A stretch of 64,000 bases of DNA from CAVTRI01 sp963737075 (GCA_963737075.1 CAVTRI010000002.1:496001-560000), one strand, 5' to 3'; counted from the stretch's first letter, positions 9,239 to 17,655 are shown. The notes: generated from the letters alone by a model not told the origin. Program-made: numbers and translations.

Positions 9239-9315
9239 TGGTAGCGGCGGTCGGACTCGAACCGACGACAACTCGATTATGAGCCGAGTGCTCTGACCAA
9301 CTGAGCTACGCCGCC
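9239..9315 (-). tRNA. tRNA-Met (CAT), elongator
   Basis: Acceptor GGCGGCG (9315-9309) pairs with CGCCGCT (9249-9243) with one G-T pair. The anticodon loop is CTCATAA with anticodon CAT, the T loop TTCGAGT. The 3' ACCA end is encoded (9242-9239). The first acceptor position is a G-T wobble, not the C1-A72 mismatch of an initiator. Confidence 0.93.
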
Positions 9316-9316
9316 G

Positions 9317-9389
9317 AGCCCCCTGTCGGAATCGAACCGACGACACCAGCCTTACCATGGCTGTGCTCTGCCGACTGAGCTAAGGGGGC
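9317..9389 (-). tRNA. tRNA-Thr (GGT)
   Basis: Acceptor GCCCCCT (9389-9383) pairs with AGGGGGC (9324-9318). The anticodon loop is ATGGTAA with anticodon GGT, the T loop TTCGATT. CCA is not encoded. It ends 1 bp before tRNA-Met, giving the familiar Thr-Met-rpmG order. Confidence 0.95.
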
Positions 9390-9453
9390 GCGTTCAACTT
9401 CCTGGCGGACAGCCGATCCATGCTACCCGGGCTGGGCGGTAGCCTGCCATCGC

Positions 9454-9957
9454 ATGTCGGGCCATCACATCAAGGTGCGACTCGCATGCATGGACGACGC
9501 CGAAGCCATTCGCGCCATCTACAACCGCGAGGTCGTCGGTTCGACGGTCACCTTCGACATGGTGCCGCGCACCCTGGAGGAGCAGCAGCAGTGGCTCGAC
9601 GAGCACAGCGGTGCCCACCCCGCTGTGGTGGCCGTCGACGACCTCGAACGGGTCTGTGGGTTTGGGTCCCTGTCGCCCTACCGCCCACGGCCGGCCTACC
9701 GCACGACAGTGGAGGATTCGGTCTACGTCGACCCGTCGGTGCAGGGCCAAGGGGTGGGGAAAGCAGTGCTCGAGGAGCTGGTCCGGCTGGCCGCCGCCCA
9801 CGGGTTCCACTCTGTGATCGCCCGAATCGTCGGTGGCCACGAGGCATCCATCGGCCTGCACGCGGCGTGTGGCTTCGAGCTCGTGGGAGTCGAGCGGCAG
9901 GTCGGGCGGAAGTTCGGCCGCTGGCTTGACGTGGCCGTCATGCAGCGGCTGCTCTGA
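9454..9957 (+). CDS. GNAT N-acetyltransferase, phosphinothricin acetyltransferase-like
   Basis: 167 residues, usual for the PAT/bar-like GNAT group. Landmarks: MDDAEAIRAIYNREVVGSTV at the start, SLSPYRPRPAYRTTVEDSVY, the acetyl-CoA loop VDPSVQGQGVGKAVLEEL (Q/RxxGxG/A), and ASIGLHAACGFELVGVERQV. Such enzymes acetylate small amines, including phosphinothricin or methionine derivatives; the real substrate is unknown. It stands alone, transcribed away from the tRNA cluster. Confidence 0.85.
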   Translation: MSGHHIKVRLACMDDAEAIRAIYNREVVGSTVTFDMVPRTLEEQQQWLDEHSGAHPAVVAVDDLERVCGFGSLSPYRPRPAYRTTVEDSVYVDPSVQGQGVGKAVLEELVRLAAAHGFHSVIARIVGGHEASIGLHAACGFELVGVERQVGRKFGRWLDVAVMQRLL

Positions 9958-9964
9958 GCGACCC

Positions 9965-10945
9965 ATGTCGCAGCCCAGCCACACCGACGGCGGCGAAGCT
10001 GCTGGGACGCTCGGGCCCTCGCGGCCAAGCACCGCCCCCACTGCCGCCTCATCCGCCACCCAGCCTCCGCCGGGCACCTACCGGCGCCAGCAACGGCGCC
10101 CGGAGGTCCACTGGGAGCTGTTGGGCTGCGCCTGGAACGGCCACGCCCTCGTCGGCACCAGCGCCGCCTCCGTTGCCGGCGCGGACGCCGCCCTTGCCCG
10201 GCCCGGGGATGGGGGCCGGTGGCACCGCTGCCTGCGATGCGACACCTGGCTTTTCGTGCCCACGCCGCACCCGCCGGAGACCGACCAGCTGCCCGGCCGA
10301 GAGGAGATAACGCTCCCGCTGCGCGGCAGACCCCTCCGAGACCGGTATGTCCTCCGGCTGATTGCCGTCGACCGGGGCGTCCACGTCGTCGTCCTTGCGA
10401 TCCTGATCGCCGCCATCTTCATCTTCGCCACCCACCGGCAGACCCTTCAGAGCGACTTCACGAAGATTCTCAACGACTTGCAGGGCGGGGTGGGCGGACC
10501 CGTCACCCAGAGCCGCCGCGGGTTGCTCGGAGATCTCAACAAGCTGGCCAACGTCAGCACCACAGAGCTGTATGTGGTCGGCGTGCTTTTGGCCTTGTAC
10601 ACCGCGGTGCTCGCGATCGAAGCCGTCGGTTTGTGGATGGCCCGACGGTGGGCGGAGTACCTGACGTTCGTGGAGACCGCGGTGCTCGTGCCGTTCGAGA
10701 TCTACGAACTGACGACGCGGGTGTCATGGCTGAAGATCCTGACCCTCGTCATCAACGTCGCCATCGTCCTCTACCTGGCGATCAGCAAGCGCCTCTTCGG
10801 CCTGCGGGGCGGGGTGGCCGCGGTGCGGGCCGAGCTGGATGCGGACAGCGGGTGGGAGACGATCGACCGCGCCACACCGACGGTCAGCTCAACCCCGGGC
10901 CGCCCGCTCGAACCGGCCGAGCCGTCGGATCCTGCGCCCGCTTGA
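9965..10945 (+). CDS. DUF2127-type membrane protein
   Basis: 326 residues from the ATG at 9965, 7 bp after the GNAT stop. The N-terminal 60 residues are Pro/Thr-rich. A short cytosolic segment with Cys/His (CAWNGHALV, WHRCLRCDTW) may bind zinc. The rest is a membrane domain: LRLIAVDRGVHVVVLAILIA, TTELYVVGVLLALYTAVLAI, and WAEYLTFVETAVLVPFEIYE. This matches the DUF2127 pattern. Function unknown. It is probably co-transcribed with the following transglycosylase gene, 18 bp downstream. Confidence 0.7.
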   Translation: MSQPSHTDGGEAAGTLGPSRPSTAPTAASSATQPPPGTYRRQQRRPEVHWELLGCAWNGHALVGTSAASVAGADAALARPGDGGRWHRCLRCDTWLFVPTPHPPETDQLPGREEITLPLRGRPLRDRYVLRLIAVDRGVHVVVLAILIAAIFIFATHRQTLQSDFTKILNDLQGGVGGPVTQSRRGLLGDLNKLANVSTTELYVVGVLLALYTAVLAIEAVGLWMARRWAEYLTFVETAVLVPFEIYELTTRVSWLKILTLVINVAIVLYLAISKRLFGLRGGVAAVRAELDADSGWETIDRATPTVSSTPGRPLEPAEPSDPAPA

Positions 10946-10963
10946 GTCGAGGGAACTGCGAGG

Positions 10964-11887
10964 ATGACGGAGCCGATGGACACGAGCCTCATGCCCCGTC
11001 CCGTGCCCGACGACCGTCGACGCCCGCGCCGCGTCGTCCAGCAAGGCGCGGAGCCATGGCATCGCCAACCAGCAGACGAGCCACCCGGCTCCCAGCCATC
11101 TGCCGCCCGGCCCGGCTCTCAGCCGCCGATGACGCGTCGCGAACGGCGTCGGCTTCGGCGCGCCCGGCGGCCCCGGTGGCTGCGCTGGCTGCTGCGCCTC
11201 GCGACCGCCGTGGTAACGCTGATCGTGCTGATGTTCCTCGGTTTGCTCATGCTCGTCCTCACGAGCCCGTCGGTCAGCGACGCCCCGCAACGGGTGGCGC
11301 GGATCCTTGCCGCCCACGGCGCCCCCAGCGACCAGGGCGTGATTCCCGACAAGGTCGCCGCCGCCGTCCTTGCCACCGAAAACAGCCGCTTCTACAAGGA
11401 TCCCGCCATCGACCCGCTGGGCGCGACGCGCGCGGTAGTCGGAGCGATCACGGGTAACGGCAACGCGGGCGGTGCGACGGTCGAGCAGCAGCTGGCCAAG
11501 CTGCTGTACTCGCCGGGCACCGGCTACGTCGCCGAGCTGCAGCAGGTGGGCGAGGCCTTTCGCCTTGACCAGAAGTTCAGCAAGCACCAGATCCTCGCCA
11601 TGTACCTGGACGCGGCCTACTTCGGTGACGGCGCGTACGGCGTGACGGCGGGCGCCGAGCACTACTTCGGGGTGGCGCCCGGGAAGCTCTCGTGGGCACA
11701 GGCCAGCCTCCTCGCCGGGCTGGTGCAGGCACCGACTCAATACGACCCCCACGGCCACCTGCAGCTCGCCCGCCAGCGCCAGCAGCACGTCCTGTCCCGC
11801 CTCGTCGCCACCCACGCCCTCAGCCAGGCGGAGGCGGACGCTGCCTGGAAGGCGCCCCTCAACCCGGCGATACCGTTCTACGGATGA
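10964..11887 (+). CDS. Monofunctional peptidoglycan glycosyltransferase (GT51)
   Basis: 307 residues. A basic, disordered N-terminus (about 1-70), one transmembrane anchor (LIVLMFLGLLMLVLTSP), then a GT51 domain. Motif 1 is VLATENSRFYKDPAIDPLG with the catalytic Glu, motif 2 GNAGGATVEQQLAKLL, then SKHQILAMYLDAAYFGDGAY and GVTAGAEHYFG. There is no transpeptidase domain, so it should polymerise glycan from lipid II outside the membrane without cross-linking it. Motif 1 lacks the usual His (ExxxFxxH) and has ENSRFYKD, so it is a divergent member. Confidence 0.85.
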   Translation: MTEPMDTSLMPRPVPDDRRRPRRVVQQGAEPWHRQPADEPPGSQPSAARPGSQPPMTRRERRRLRRARRPRWLRWLLRLATAVVTLIVLMFLGLLMLVLTSPSVSDAPQRVARILAAHGAPSDQGVIPDKVAAAVLATENSRFYKDPAIDPLGATRAVVGAITGNGNAGGATVEQQLAKLLYSPGTGYVAELQQVGEAFRLDQKFSKHQILAMYLDAAYFGDGAYGVTAGAEHYFGVAPGKLSWAQASLLAGLVQAPTQYDPHGHLQLARQRQQHVLSRLVATHALSQAEADAAWKAPLNPAIPFYG

Positions 11888-12315
11888 GCAGCGACCGTTG
11901 AGCGACAAAGCCGACGGCCTCGACCAGCCCAGCCAGAAGACCCGTTCGCGCCGGCAACCGGACACGGCGACCGCGCGGCTCGAGGTGCGCGCGACGACCA
12001 AGGCGGTGGACCCGATGGTCGTGGTGTTCAGCCTGGCCGCGCAGGCCGGCGGGAACCTGGTCAACGCGGATTACGACTCAGCGTTCCAACCACCGCGTTG
12101 AGCAACACGCTCCGGCCCGGACAGTGCGCGACTGGCGTGGTCGGCTTCCCTGTGCCCCCTAACCAGACGGTACAGGCGGGTGCAGTTCTCGATGGGCGGC
12201 GGCGGCGTGGGCTGGTCCGTGCCGTCCAGCCCGGCGACCGGCGGCCCATCCACCACATAACGCGGTAGCGTCGGAAGGCACTACCACCGGGGAACGAGCC
12301 GAGCGGAGGATCAAG
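11888..12315. other. Intergenic region upstream of pspA
   Basis: 428 bp between the transglycosylase and pspA. A 67-codon reading frame (listed with low confidence) covers the first half. The second half contains GGTAG (12266-12270) and CTACC (12283-12287), a weak dyad 45 bp before the pspA start, and GGAGG just before the ATG. I see no clear -35/-10 pair. Confidence 0.4.
11898..12101 (+). CDS. Possible small hypothetical protein
   Basis: A 67-codon frame starting at TTG (SDKADGLDQPSQKTRSRRQP) and ending ADYDSAFQPPR. It begins 10 bp after the transglycosylase stop. Codon composition is compatible with coding, but there is no clear ribosome-binding site and no recognisable domain. It could equally be a chance frame in high-GC DNA. 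Confidence 0.25.
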   Translation: MSDKADGLDQPSQKTRSRRQPDTATARLEVRATTKAVDPMVVVFSLAAQAGGNLVNADYDSAFQPPR

Positions 12316-13098
12316 ATGGGGTTGTTCCAGCGGGCACACGACATCGTCCAGGCGAAGGCCAACAAGGCGCTCGATAAAGCCGAAAAGCCGAACGAGATGC
12401 TCGACCTCTCGTACGAGAAGATGCTCGAGCAGATCACCCAGGTACGCCGCGCCCTCGTCGACATCGCGGCGTCTCGCAAGCGGATCGAGTTGCAGGAAGA
12501 GCAGCTTCAGCACAGCGCCGAGCACCTGACCGACCAGGCCCGGGCCGCGGTCGGCGCCGGACGAGAGGATCTGGCCCGCGAAGCGCTGACCCGCAAGGCG
12601 GCCGCGCAGGGGCAGATCGACTCCATGGAGCCGCAGCACCAGCAGCTGATTGACGAGGAGAAGAAGCTGGGCCAGACGCTCCAGGCGCTGCAGGCCCGGG
12701 TCAACCAGTTCCGGACCCAGAAGGAGACGATGAAGGCGCAGTACACGGCGGCCCAGGCGGTCACCTCGGTCAACGAAGGCGTCGCCGGGATCTCCAGGTC
12801 GATCTCCGACTCGGGGGCCGCCGTGCAGCGGGCCCAAGACAAGATCGCCGGCATGCAGGCCCGGTCGGGCGCCCTCGACGAGCTGCTGGAGTCCGGGGTG
12901 CTGGAGGACGTCGGGGGCGGCGGAGACGACATCCAGAAGGAGCTGGACAAGATCAGCGCGTCATCGTCGGTCGACCAGGAGCTGGCTGCGCTCAAGGCCA
13001 GCGTCCCCCCGCAAGGGGCGATCGGGACCGGCAACGACCCCGTCGACGCCGAGATCGTGGAGCCAGAGGCCAAGGACGCCCCCACAGCAGAGCGATGA
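12316..13098 (+). CDS. pspA: PspA/IM30 family membrane-stress protein
   Basis: 260 residues, almost all predicted coiled coil. The start MGLFQRAHDIVQAKANKALD is the amphipathic helix a of PspA, followed by NEMLDLSYEKMLEQITQVRR and the helical hairpin to about residue 200. The tail after residue 200 is acidic and flexible. PspA/IM30 proteins are ESCRT-III-like polymers that bind and repair stressed membranes. GGAGG precedes the ATG. It heads a run of five close or overlapping genes followed by htpX, suggesting a dedicated envelope-stress cassette. Confidence 0.93.
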   Translation: MGLFQRAHDIVQAKANKALDKAEKPNEMLDLSYEKMLEQITQVRRALVDIAASRKRIELQEEQLQHSAEHLTDQARAAVGAGREDLAREALTRKAAAQGQIDSMEPQHQQLIDEEKKLGQTLQALQARVNQFRTQKETMKAQYTAAQAVTSVNEGVAGISRSISDSGAAVQRAQDKIAGMQARSGALDELLESGVLEDVGGGGDDIQKELDKISASSSVDQELAALKASVPPQGAIGTGNDPVDAEIVEPEAKDAPTAER

Positions 13099-13568
13099 GC
13101 GACCTTGGGAGCGAATCGATGGGTACAGATCGCCGCAACCTCCCGGCGGAGGGGGCGGCGATGAGCGACCTCGAGTCTCCTGGCGATGCCTACGATTTGG
13201 AGTTGGCGACAACCTCGTTGCTCGCCGACACCAAAGACGTCGGCACCCTGCTGAATGTCCTCACCAAGCAGCTCGAAAGCGCCCTCGGAGAGCGCCTCAA
13301 GATCGAGCGCAAAGGCGGGCTGTTCCGCAAGTCCGATGAGATCAAATCCGTGGAGGCCGCGATCGGCAACGACGTGTTTCGCGTCGAGTTGCAGGGGGGC
13401 GGCGTCGGATGCACCATCGGGCACGCGTCGGGCGGCATCCGCATCCGCAGCGAGCAGGTGCAGATGGACCAGTGGCTGCGCCGGCTGCTGTCCTCGTTGC
13501 AGGCGGAGGCCGCGCACAGCCAGACGGCCCGCCAGGCCTTGGAAAACATCGTGATCGGAGGACCCTGA
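13095..13568 (+). CDS. Uncharacterised protein coupled to pspA
   Basis: Up to 157 residues; I do not recognise the family. The first ATG overlaps the pspA stop by 4 nt. An internal ATG at 13161 (MSDLESPGDAYDLELAT) has GGAGG 8 nt upstream and may be the true start (135 residues). The core ADTKDVGTLLNVLTKQLESA, KIERKGGLFRKSDEIKSVEA and VGCTIGHASGGIRIRSEQVQ looks like a small alpha/beta domain with a helical end. There is no signal peptide or membrane segment. It ends 1 bp before the first YbjQ-type gene, so it likely belongs to the same stress unit. Confidence 0.65.
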   Translation: MSDLGSESMGTDRRNLPAEGAAMSDLESPGDAYDLELATTSLLADTKDVGTLLNVLTKQLESALGERLKIERKGGLFRKSDEIKSVEAAIGNDVFRVELQGGGVGCTIGHASGGIRIRSEQVQMDQWLRRLLSSLQAEAAHSQTARQALENIVIGGP

Positions 13569-13569
13569 T

Positions 13570-14355
13570 ATGACTGACCTTCCCAAGGACGCCAGCCACC
13601 GGCTTCAGGAGCTGGAGCATGGGCTGTTCACGTCCGACCTGTCGGTCAACGAGTTCCTGCTCATCAAGGAGGTCGGATTCCACCCCCTCGGTTTCGTGAT
13701 GGGCTCGTCGATCTATCACACCGGTATCCAGACGCGGCGATGGGGCCAGTCGCAGGAGCTGACCAAGCTCACCGAGGCGATGTACAACGCACGAGAACTG
13801 GCGATGACCCGAATGGAGGAAGAGGCGGATGAGCTGGGCGCCGACGGGGTGGTCGGCGTTCGCCTGGACGTCAACTATTACGAGTGGGGCAGCGACGCCG
13901 CGGAATTCATCGCGATGGGCACCGCAGTAAAAGCGGAAAACGGCGCGTCGTACCGCAACAAGAAGGGTAAGCCGTTTACTTCGGACCTGTCCGGGCAGGA
14001 TTTCTGGACCCTCATGCAAACGGGTCACGTGCCCCAGGGTCTCGTGATGGGCACCTGCGTGTATCACATCGCCCACCGGGGTCTCGGCCAGACGCTGGGA
14101 TCGATGGGCCAGAACGTCGAGCTGCCCAACTTCACCCAGGCGCTCTACGAAGCCCGAGAGCTGGCGATGACGCGAATGCAGGACGAGGCTGACGAGCTCG
14201 GAGCCAGCGGGATCGTCGGGGTGCGGCTGGAGGAGAAGAGCCACCAATGGGGCAGCCACACGATCGAGTTCCTGTCGCTCGGCACCGCAGTGGTCAAGAC
14301 GAGCGACGACGTCACCCTCCCGAAGCCGACCACCATCGTTTCCCTCGACAACTGA
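13570..14355 (+). CDS. Tandem YbjQ-type (UPF0145) protein 1
   Basis: 261 residues made of two copies of the YbjQ/UPF0145 heavy-metal-binding-like domain (about 15-125 and 137-250). Each copy has a start like TSDLSVNEFLLIKEVGFHPL, a central LTEAMYNARELAMTRMEEEA helix, and ADELGADGVVGVRLDV followed by EFIAMGTAV. In single-domain YbjQ proteins this fold forms oligomeric rings; metal binding is only a database label. It is soluble, with no signal peptide. The two copies are clearly related to each other and to the next two genes. Confidence 0.8.
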   Translation: MTDLPKDASHRLQELEHGLFTSDLSVNEFLLIKEVGFHPLGFVMGSSIYHTGIQTRRWGQSQELTKLTEAMYNARELAMTRMEEEADELGADGVVGVRLDVNYYEWGSDAAEFIAMGTAVKAENGASYRNKKGKPFTSDLSGQDFWTLMQTGHVPQGLVMGTCVYHIAHRGLGQTLGSMGQNVELPNFTQALYEARELAMTRMQDEADELGASGIVGVRLEEKSHQWGSHTIEFLSLGTAVVKTSDDVTLPKPTTIVSLDN

Positions 14356-14356
14356 C

Positions 14357-15247
14357 GTGGCTGACCAGTCCGTGGGCGCCGAGCTGCCTCCGGAGGCCGA
14401 GGGACGCCTCCGGGACAAAGCATTCAGCTCCGGGTTGACTGTCCCCGACTTCGCGGCCTGCCTCGAGATGGGCATGCGGCCGGTCGGCCTGGTCCAGGGT
14501 TTCTGCGTCATGCGCTGGTCGTGGTACGCCGGATCCTCGTGGGGCGCGTACTACCGCGGCGGCAACCGCACGCTTTCCTCCTACGCCTGCCCGCATGGCT
14601 ACGGCATGAGCAACGAGCACCGCACGTGGGGAGAGAACTACGAGCTGACCCAGATGAACGACGCCTGGCGCAGCGGCTACGCGTCGGCGTTGCGCCGGAT
14701 GATCGAGGAGGCTCAGGAGGCCGGAGCGCACGGTGTGGTCGGTGTCATCGACCGGACCTCGCACCTGATCGACGACTCCATCCACGAGTTCCACCTCATG
14801 GGCACCGCAGTCGTGCTGGACGGGCACCAGCCAAGTGGCAACAACGTGTTCACGACCTTCCTGGCCGGGCAGCGCCTGGCCAAGCTGATCGAGGCCGGCT
14901 TCATGCCTGTAGCGGTGGTGGCGACGAGCGAGACGGTCCGCACGTGGGAAGTGTGCGTCACCGAGACTCTCCTGCGGGGCCGGTCCGACATGTACGGGAT
15001 GGTCACACCCGGAGACGAGATCACCCAGCTGGCCGACGCTCACATGGAGGCCCGACGAGGGGCGCGCGACCACATCCGGTCCCTGCTCGGAAACGACGTG
15101 CTGCACGGGGCCCGGATGGAAGTCTTTGAACGGGAGGTCGGCGAGGGACTGGGCGAGGTCACGTGCATCCTGCGGGGGACTCGGGTGCACCAGTTCAAGG
15201 ACGCCGACCCCCTCCCCGCTCCGGTGCCGACGGTGCGCCTCTCATGA
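14357..15247 (+). CDS. Tandem YbjQ-type protein 2
   Basis: 296 residues from a GTG placed 1 bp after the previous stop. Two diverged YbjQ-type domains. The first (about 20-155) has an insertion rich in Tyr/Trp/Gly around residues 55-85 (SWGAYYRGGNRTLSSYACPH), then EEAQEAGAHGVVGVIDRTSH and EFHLMGTAVVL. The second (about 165-285) has NVFTTFLAGQRLAKLIEAGF and a less conserved C-terminal half. The second copy lacks the clear AGAxGVVGV signature and may have lost that function. Confidence 0.7.
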   Translation: MADQSVGAELPPEAEGRLRDKAFSSGLTVPDFAACLEMGMRPVGLVQGFCVMRWSWYAGSSWGAYYRGGNRTLSSYACPHGYGMSNEHRTWGENYELTQMNDAWRSGYASALRRMIEEAQEAGAHGVVGVIDRTSHLIDDSIHEFHLMGTAVVLDGHQPSGNNVFTTFLAGQRLAKLIEAGFMPVAVVATSETVRTWEVCVTETLLRGRSDMYGMVTPGDEITQLADAHMEARRGARDHIRSLLGNDVLHGARMEVFEREVGEGLGEVTCILRGTRVHQFKDADPLPAPVPTVRLS

Positions 15248-16089
15248 GCGAGACCGGCTCGGTGGTGCGCCGGGCACTCGCGGCGATGCTGGAGCATCAG
15301 GCCGGAGGGACCCCCAGCCTCCGATCGGACCGGGGGTCGACGTCCGATCTCAGCATCGACGAGGTGCTGCTGCTCCACTCGATCGGCTGGGAGCCGGTGG
15401 ACCTGGTGTGCGGTGTGTCCGTCGGCTCCGTCAATGCCTTCACGTGGCGCTGGGGCGTGGGTGAGATCGCGGACGCGTCGAGCGCCCACACCCGGGCCGT
15501 GGCCACCGCGGTGGACCGCATCAGCACCGAGTGCCGGAGCGTCGGCGGCCACGGCGTCATCGGGGTGAAGGTGGACTTCACGGTGCACGGCACCCACATC
15601 GACGCCGCCCTCGTCGGGACCGCCGTGCGGCCCACCAACGCCGGACATCCCCCGACGCACCCGTTCGTGTCCGACCTGTCCACCCGAGACTTCTCCCTCC
15701 TGCACCAGGCGGGTTGGGAACCGAAGGGCCTGGCCTTTGGGGCGTCGTTCGTGCACGCCCCCCGACGGTCGGCCGGTACCGCCCTCGCACAGAAAGGTCA
15801 GAACGTCGAGCTCACCAACTTCACCGAGGCGCTGTACGACGCCCGTGAGCAAGCCATGGAACGCATGCAGTCCTCGGCTCTCGGGCTCCGCGCCAACGGA
15901 GTGGTGGCCGTGCAGGTCCGTGAAGGTCCTATGCGATTCGCCCATCACGCCATCGGTTTCAGCGCGTGGGGTACGGCCGTCAGCCCCGGCCCCGGGGGGC
16001 ACCGGTACCTACGCCCCCGGGTGGTGCTCCCGCTCGACGACGCCAAGGTGATGTTCGAGGCCACGTCGCTGGCAGGCGAGCAGTCCTAG
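15244..16089 (+). CDS. Tandem YbjQ-type protein 3
   Basis: 281 residues from the ATG at 15244, which overlaps the previous stop as ATGA. The first domain (about 30-135) has TSDLSIDEVLLLHSIGWEPV and GGHGVIGVKVDF, with ALVGTAV. The second (about 145-265) has VSDLSTRDFSLLHQAGWEPK, ELTNFTEALYDAREQAMERM, LRANGVVAVQV and SAWGTAV. It closes a run of six YbjQ-type domains in three coupled genes. No membrane segments are visible. Confidence 0.75.
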   Translation: MSETGSVVRRALAAMLEHQAGGTPSLRSDRGSTSDLSIDEVLLLHSIGWEPVDLVCGVSVGSVNAFTWRWGVGEIADASSAHTRAVATAVDRISTECRSVGGHGVIGVKVDFTVHGTHIDAALVGTAVRPTNAGHPPTHPFVSDLSTRDFSLLHQAGWEPKGLAFGASFVHAPRRSAGTALAQKGQNVELTNFTEALYDAREQAMERMQSSALGLRANGVVAVQVREGPMRFAHHAIGFSAWGTAVSPGPGGHRYLRPRVVLPLDDAKVMFEATSLAGEQS

Positions 16090-16160
16090 GTACTTTTCAG
16101 GTGTAGAGGTAACGATAGGACGGTACCCGTGGTTCACTGCAGGAGAAAGGATCACGCGTC

Positions 16161-17027
16161 ATGCTCCGGAACACGCTGAAAACCACCGCCATCCTCGCCG
16201 TCCTCGGCGCGCTGTTCATCGGCATCGGGGGCCTCATCGGCGGGAACCAAGGGCTGATCATCGGCCTTGTCCTCGCGCTTGTCGTGTGCGGCGCTTCGTA
16301 CTGGTTCTCCGATTCGATCGCCATCCGGGCCGCCCGGGCCCGGCCTGTCACCGAGGCCGAGATGCCCGAGTACTACGCCATCGTGCGGGACCTGACGACC
16401 AGGGCGGGGATGCCGATGCCCCGGCTGTATGTCACCCCGGACATGCAGCCGAATGCGTTCGCCACCGGGCGCAACCCCAGGCACGCCGCCGTGGCGGTCA
16501 CGCAGGGCATCTTGCAGATCTGCACCTGGGACGAGCTGCGCGGGGTGCTGGCGCATGAGATCAGCCACGTTGGCAACCGCGACATCCTGATCTCGTCTGT
16601 GGCGGCGGCGATCGCGATGGCGATCACCCTGCTGGCGCGGCTGGCGGCGTGGGGCGGGTTGTTCTTCGGAGGCGGCAACGACCGCGACCAGGGCGAGAAC
16701 ATCTTCGCCATCCTGGCCATGGTCATCCTGGCCCCGTTGGCGGCCATGCTCCTGCAGCTCGCGTTGTCACGAAACCGCGAGTATGAAGCCGACCGGTCCG
16801 GCGCCGCCCTGATTGGCGACGGCGAGCCGCTGGCCCGGGCGCTGGCAAAGCTCGACACCGCGTCCCGGCGCATCCCGATGCCAGGGGTGCGGCGAGAGAT
16901 CGCGCCCATGTACATCGTCAACCCGTTGACCGGGATGCAGATGTCGTTCAAGAGCCTGTTCTCCAGTCACCCGCCGACCGACCAGCGGATCGCCCGCCTG
17001 CGGTCGCGGCAGGGGTCGCGGCGCTAG
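16161..17027 (+). CDS. htpX: Membrane zinc metalloprotease HtpX (M48)
   Basis: 288 residues. Two N-terminal transmembrane helices (about 8-28 and 31-50), the zinc site HEISH at 132-136, two further hydrophobic segments (143-160 and 185-205), and the third ligand in NREYEADRSGA. This is a complete HtpX, a membrane protease that removes damaged membrane proteins. A 71-bp gap with GGAG before the ATG separates it from the YbjQ-type genes, so it may have its own promoter. Family knowledge places HtpX in the same stress responses as PspA. Confidence 0.93.
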   Translation: MLRNTLKTTAILAVLGALFIGIGGLIGGNQGLIIGLVLALVVCGASYWFSDSIAIRAARARPVTEAEMPEYYAIVRDLTTRAGMPMPRLYVTPDMQPNAFATGRNPRHAAVAVTQGILQICTWDELRGVLAHEISHVGNRDILISSVAAAIAMAITLLARLAAWGGLFFGGGNDRDQGENIFAILAMVILAPLAAMLLQLALSRNREYEADRSGAALIGDGEPLARALAKLDTASRRIPMPGVRREIAPMYIVNPLTGMQMSFKSLFSSHPPTDQRIARLRSRQGSRR

Positions 17028-17033
17028 CGAGCC

Positions 17034-17145
17034 ACTAGTGCCCAAGCAGAAAAGTTTGCCTGCTTGTCGGTGTTCAACGACGGAGCCCTGAGAGGCGAAA
17101 CTACGAAGCGACAAGCAGGCCAACCTTTCCGGAGGCGGCACTAGT
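17034..17145. terminator. 112-bp imperfect inverted repeat between convergent htpX and yajQ
   Basis: ACTAGTGCC (17034-17042) mirrors GGCACTAGT (17137-17145). Further in, GCCTGCTTGTCG near 17058-17069 mirrors CGACAAGCAGGC near 17109-17120, with mismatched stretches between. The element begins 6 bp after the htpX stop and includes the yajQ stop codon. It probably acts as a bidirectional terminator for the two convergent genes; a small non-autonomous insertion is an alternative. Confidence 0.6.
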
Positions 17146-17629
17146 CGCGGAAGTTCTCGAACTGGAGAGGGATCCCGAAATCCTGCTCTTTCAGGGCGGC
17201 GATGGAGGCCTGCAGGTCGTCGCGCTTCTTCGCTTGCACACGGACCCGGTCACCCTGAGTCTGCGACGAGACTCCCTTCGGTGCCTTGTCTTTGAGAAAA
17301 CGGTTGATGGCACGGGCGTTGTCGGCGGAGATGCCCGCCTTGAGGGTGACGGTCTGGCGGACAGTGCCCTTGGCGGCCTCCTCCACCCTGCCGTGGTCGA
17401 GCGCTTTGAGCGACACCTTGCGCCTGACGAGCTTCTCCTCGACGACCTGGACCAGCGCTTTGAGACGGTCTTCCGTCGAGGAGTGCAAGTGCAGCTCCGA
17501 TCCGGCCAGATCGACGCTGGAGTCGGTGTTCTTGAAGTCGAAGCGGGTCGCGACCTCCCGCTTGGCCTGGTCGACGGCGTTGCGGACCTCTTGCATGTCG
17601 ACCTCGGACAGGACGTCGAAGGTGGGCAT
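17141..17629 (-). CDS. yajQ: YajQ family nucleotide-binding protein
   Basis: 162 residues, full length for UPF0234. It has TFDVLSEVDMQEVRNAVDQA at the N-terminus, REVATRFDFKNTDSSVDLAG, TLKAGISADNARAINRFLKD, and the C-terminal QAKKRDDLQASIAALKEQDF. YajQ proteins have two ferredoxin-like folds and bind nucleotides; some bind cyclic di-GMP. It is monocistronic, and its stop codon lies inside the inverted repeat shared with htpX. Confidence 0.93.
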   Translation of the reverse strand: MPTFDVLSEVDMQEVRNAVDQAKREVATRFDFKNTDSSVDLAGSELHLHSSTEDRLKALVQVVEEKLVRRKVSLKALDHGRVEEAAKGTVRQTVTLKAGISADNARAINRFLKDKAPKGVSSQTQGDRVRVQAKKRDDLQASIAALKEQDFGIPLQFENFRD

Positions 17630-17655
17630 GGGCTCACGCTATCCTGATGAGCCCT

